Part shown: piece after piece, positions 59,510-64,000 of the stretch | How the letters are laid out: each line of letters opens with the position of its first letter | Position numbering within the stretch: the first letter of the stretch is position 1 | NCBI RefSeq assembly: GCF_035083965.1 | Contig: NC_089729.1 | Coordinates: 12,821,464 to 12,885,463, forward strand | Direction of reading: 5' to 3' | DNA length: 64,000 nucleotides | Origin: Branchiostoma lanceolatum | Taxonomy: Eukaryota; Chordata; Leptocardii; Amphioxiformes; Branchiostomatidae | The notes under the pieces: generated by a model | Told to the model about the DNA's origin: nothing | What the model saw: only the letters and a program-made list of their open reading frames with translations | Database searches by the model: none | Program-made: the position numbers and the translations under genes

Positions 59510-62500
59510 GATTGGCTATAAAGCGGAACCTGATTACCAAGCGGTTCCACTCGAGGCGACGGGATACATCAAAGCAGACGGGATGAGCGCGCCAGCCCGC
59601 GACGCGTTTTATGTTGCGGTAGCGCTGCCTTTGTTCGTTATCTCATCCGCCTTCCCAGTCGATATCCCCTCGACACTAAGAATGGTTTGAGTCGTACAAG
59701 ATTCCATTCTGATATCCGGTCAGGTTATACAAGCCTGCTGGAGGAAGGATACACATCCGTTCTAGGCATCACTCATAGACTAGGAAAGTGATCAGTGCTA
59801 CTATGTGACTTCTGTTTTTGTGTAAAGTGTGTTGTTTTACATATTAATGACATATTAAACACCTTTCTAATCTTGCGGCTTGCCCCCTTCTTGATTTTTC
59901 TCTCTTGTGAATAATTATCAAGAACAAGATATGCATTACATTGTTACTTAAAAAATGCCATACCCAGCAAAGAAAGGGCAATTTGTGCTATGTCACACAG
60001 GGACGGACCTCAAGTCTACCTTAACGTGCTCAATGACGTTTCTCGTCAAATGCTGGACCCACAGGTTTTCTGAAGAACAATGAAATCGCCCGGACGCAAA
60101 ATATACCAGGGGCAGCGATTTTGCGCTCAATGTGAATGAAGCGATATCGCCAATCAGCCACACATACATGTTTCAGTTGATGCGTGCTTGAATCCTATAT
60201 TGCTATGTTACAAATTCTGTCGTTATGAAAAGAATAACTCCCTAACTACTGTACGTATTCTCAGCAAAATTCTTGCGAACGTCGAACATCGGCCGATCCC
60301 TAAAAATCAGAGGACACCATACCGGTCGTGATGTTGCTGAATTTATTTTATGTTTTCCTAAACGTCTAGCGTTGCCTTGGGGATATCAATTTGTTGATGC
60401 AATTTATTTAAGTACGTAGGCTATCCCCTGCATGCAAATCTGGTGATCATACGCGCTAAGAAGGTTAGGACTTACGGGAGTGGCCTGAAAAGCCCCCTCC
60501 CACCTGATCCAAACTTGTCCGAAAAAGCCTAGTTCAAGTAAGCTAGTTCGCAGTTCTTACTGCGCATGTGCAGTTTGATGAATTGTGGGTAAATATCAAA
60601 AGTTAAATCCCCCTGGCATAGAGATAGAGAATTTCTTAAACTTTGGCATTCACCTGCGCGCAGTGCACTGCAATCTGAGCTGATAGCTGATAGGGTCGAA
60701 TCGGCCGATGTATACTTTAACAAAAATATATAAATCTATCATGTTGAGTTTTATTCTGCACACACAGCTTTAGTGATAAACACAATATATTACTGGCTTT
60801 ACCATTAAAGAACGTGTGGTACGTAAGTTTGACACAGCCATTTGCTTAAATTGGCTCCCAACTGAAAAACGAAAAGGCCGCAGATGTTGTGAGTCTGAAT
60901 GATCACTTTGGAAGGCTATAGAGTGTGTTTCATGTCTACAGAGCACACTACAAGCAACTTAAAAGCTTAGATGTGAATAAAATAGATTGAAGTGAGTGCG
61001 CCAAGATCAGTTGTATCGAGCTTGCCGTTGATCATTTAAATACTGGACTCTTTGATGTCGCCGCCTCGGGTGTATATCAGACATAAGACACTCTCAGACA
61101 ATGGCCACAGCGATTACAAAGTACATATACTAATATCAACCACCGCTGCTCAAGTAATCCTATTGAAACGAGCAAGACCTTGTTTACAACTCGACGGCAA
61201 AACACTATTGTGTGCTTTTGTTGAGGATTTACCTTCGCCAAGCCTGCATGCAGGAAATTTCTCCAAAATTGCAGATAAAATCCTTCTTTATATTGTATTT
61301 AACGTGACTTGGCAAGCAGTTGATAAACTGTACCATATAGTTTGTGGCGTCCCCCTTCTCTATTCAGGACATTCAAGCAAATATGTTTCTTTAATTCTTA
61401 AACGATTCTCACGTAGATATTAGCCATGAGCAATTTCAAGCAGGTTAAAAAATATGAAAGATTCGTTGTGCGCCACTCTTTCGGTCTAAAGAAGATGATC
61501 TGAAGACTTATTTCTCCTGTTGTCATTCTACCGGTTTCCTTTTACATAAGCGTAAATTCTGGAGTTTCTTTGAGCCGATTTTCCTGTACTACATCTGATA
61601 TATCTCGTGCTAAGGCATTGATGTTATTCTTTAGTTACTTCCCACCACTACACTGTGAATAATCTAAGTTTTCCTGATCTTCAAACAAGCGTTATGATAA
61701 ACTCTAGGGTGGAAAATTGCTGGGTTCTTGCTTGTGGGCGTATGAATGACAGTGTAAGCTATGTGGAATGGGTTTAAAAGGCGTGAACGAGAGGTTTTAC
61801 GTAAGAGTTAGATCTCCTAATTGCAGTTTTTAATGGCAGGTGCTTTCAAGGATAATGCACATAGACTCTTAAAGTATCATTAGCAAGCTCGCCGATATAC
61901 AGAAAGGTTGAGAAAAGCCACCAACGCAAGAGCGTGTGCATTTAGAATTAGCAGTTTTCTTGACATTTACTTGCCTGCAGCTGCATTTTAGAGTTATTGT
62001 GATGACGATAATGAAATAGTAATAACTATCAATTAGACGAAATAGCCCTGTCTGTTGTCATATCTGCACCCACTAGATAGCCAAGTAATACTTGGGTTTA
62101 AAAACTTGCCTGGATGCCAAGCGGAGACAAGCATTTTACTGGGTTCGAAAGGAATGCTAGAGCAACTGTCATGCTAATAAATTTGCTACTGTGAACTGAC
62201 GAGTGTAGTTTGAAAGTTTGATGCACTCACAACCTAATGATTTTTGGCTATTTTTAGGTTGTAGGAAATGTACGATCCGCTGTGCTAAGCACAATGTTTC
62301 CATAGAGGCAGAACTGATGGGTTAAAGGGCGGAGTGCGTATTGTTGCCAAAGATGATCAGAAAATCATTTCTGGACAGCGAGTTTAGCTGCAGGTCCTTC
62401 TAATTTATTCGTCTCCAGCTGATAATTATGATAAGATAACACCACCGTGAAGCAAATGTCCCTTAACTCTTGTAACAGCGGACATCTCGCTATGTTCAAG

Positions 62501-64000
62501 AACCCCTGAGCGATTGCTGGCTGAGATTCGGTACTGCAAATGTTCTAAATGATTTATACCATGCAGTTTCGATGGCTTTGCAAAGTCATAAGCGGCCACA
62601 AAGCGCTGCGGGACAGTGGTGCAAACTATTTGCCTATAGTTTGGGTTGACTCGCGACGCAAATTATGGGGCGTCCGTGTTTATTTTCGTGCGAAAAAAAT
62701 CAATGCATTCTTATAGTTGATAAGACTATTTACACAGGATATTTCTTTTGCTACCTTCCTCAAAGAAATTCTGACTAACTAAGTTAGCAGAAGGAATACC
62801 AAAACGTTGCCCGGTGAATATCTCTTGATTGTGTCAAAAAATGTGTGAACCATTGAACCCGATAAAACTATTCAATATTCATGCAAAATAGAGTCCATTC
62901 CGAGCCACCGCAAGGGTTGTTATTGTCATAATTTACAACTCTTTTTAATTCTTTGTAATTATTTGTCTAGGAGATTTCATACTTTGGAAATATTGTGAAT
63001 GTCCTTTCAACTTTATGATTATTTGCCCGGTTGTGTAAAATCTTGGAAATATTAATGATGTGGAATATGATATTTCTAATAGTTTTTGAATAATGGTTAC
63101 AGCATTCTACCATTTTCTACCATTTTTTACAATTATTTTTAACATTTTACAAATGGGTCAGTGGGCTGTGAAGAAAGCAATTCACACATTTTTGTGAATT
63201 ATGATTGGGCACCATGCATAGATGGCTTGCACAAAGGACCTAACAGTGTCCAGCAGTGACAGCTAAAAATACACAGAGGCAGACAATAGGGCTGGATTAG
63301 CACCTAATTTTATGGGGGCAATTACCCTAATCCACTGTTTCGAAAGCTTTGTCTATATATATTTCTCTATATTTTGAAATTTAGAAGAATCACATAGATA
63401 TTTGCAAATTATTCTAAATAAAGATATCTTTGTGCAGTCTCTTTCAAAATGTTTCTAAAACATCTAATTGGATTCAAATAAATCCAAATTTTTATATTGA
63501 TTTTTTTTGGAAAAATTTAGAACCATTGTGACTTAGATATTCTTTTATTCAAATGTATTCAAACTAATCACAAATATCATTTAAAAACCCTTGTGGTGAC
63601 TTGAAATGGACTCTACTATAATTCCCTTTATCTTCATTGTAGCAAAATTTCACGGTGTAAGGAAAATTGACATTTTCACTAAACTTTAACTTCATGGAAC
63701 GGGTACCGGTGTGTGAAGGAATCATAAATAACTACAACAGGTTTTTCCACGGTGATGATAACTTAATGATACAGAGGTGACTGTGGAAACAATGAGCATA
63801 AAGTTAGTGAAAGAAACAAGAATTACAGTATTCAGACTGGGTTCAATTTTGGTGAAAAGGTATCACCTATTTTCTCTGCCTGTAGTTGTCAGACAGAATT
63901 AAAGGCAGAAGTAATGTGATCGTACATGAAAGGTACAAATTACTGTTAATGGTGTTACTAATTACCCCGGTAGTGCGAGATCTAGAGCTAACGACTCCTG
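59510..64000. other. Gene-poor right end of the window
   Basis: No gene I can support. A GC-rich open stretch at ~59520-59690 has coding-like composition on the plus strand but no motif, start or splice context. A 123-codon frame at 61052-61423 begins with TTG (first ATG at 61055) and lacks recognisable features. From ~62850 onward the sequence is strongly AT-rich, with loosely repeated TTGGAAATATT words at ~62984 and ~63042. Confidence 0.4.

Noticed and set aside
59481..59690. 69-codon GC-rich plus-strand ORF
   Set aside because: Codon use looks plausible but the frame starts with a non-ATG codon, there is no conserved motif, and the opposite strand is equally open.
61052..61423. 123-codon plus-strand ORF
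   Set aside because: The nominal start is TTG, composition is AT-driven, and no motif or splice context supports it.

Overview
This is eukaryotic nuclear DNA and, in my judgement, a chordate of the amphioxus (Branchiostoma) type. The genes are split by many GT-AG introns and encode proteins close to vertebrate orthologues. The noncoding DNA is AT-rich, full of short tRNA-derived SINEs, foldback MITEs and the repeated ACATGTACATGTA words I associate with amphioxus. The genus is an inference; everything below was read by eye, without alignment or search tools.

Left third (1-20.6 kb). A minus-strand ferredoxin/adrenodoxin reductase gene (FDXR; start codon at 7013, 3' end beyond position 1) is head-to-head with a plus-strand GTP-binding protein 1 gene (GTPBP1; 8182-20612, 11 coding exons, 656 aa). 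The 1.17 kb between the two start codons carries a tandem array of CRE/ATF-like sites and a ZNF143-like site. The GTPBP1 introns hold most of the local mobile-element debris, including a perfect 203-bp inverted repeat, a 21-G run beside a splice donor, a ~1.95 kb foldback DNA element and a tandem triplication of an exon-intron junction.

Middle (20.6-34 kb). A five-exon ribosomal protein eL42 gene (RPL36A; 23826-27379) has two near-identical C/D-box snoRNAs in introns 3 and 4, apparently undisturbed. Downstream are a LINE 3' fragment and a short ORF resembling the eL42 N-terminus. A complete minus-strand flavin-containing monooxygenase gene (33952-29408, five coding exons, 534 aa) follows.

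Right half (34-64 kb). This part is gene-poor. Its one clear gene is a minus-strand somatostatin-receptor-like GPCR (41563-42936, one coding exon, 457 aa, with an upstream 5'UTR intron). The remainder is SINEs, a mariner-type MITE, several local segmental tandem duplications (46-49 kb and 50-55 kb), two adjacent satellite-like arrays with ~176-bp and ~185-bp units (55.6-57.7 kb), and a few orphan exon or small-ORF candidates.

The genes do not form a pathway: FDXR is mitochondrial electron transfer, GTPBP1 and eL42 are translation/RNA factors, FMO is an ER xenobiotic oxygenase, and the GPCR is a peptide receptor. I found no CRISPR array, operon or clearly novel multi-gene system. The strongest unusual items are the twin snoRNAs, the perfect inverted repeat, the coding minisatellite in the FDXR N-terminus, the CRE array and the duplicated splice donor.
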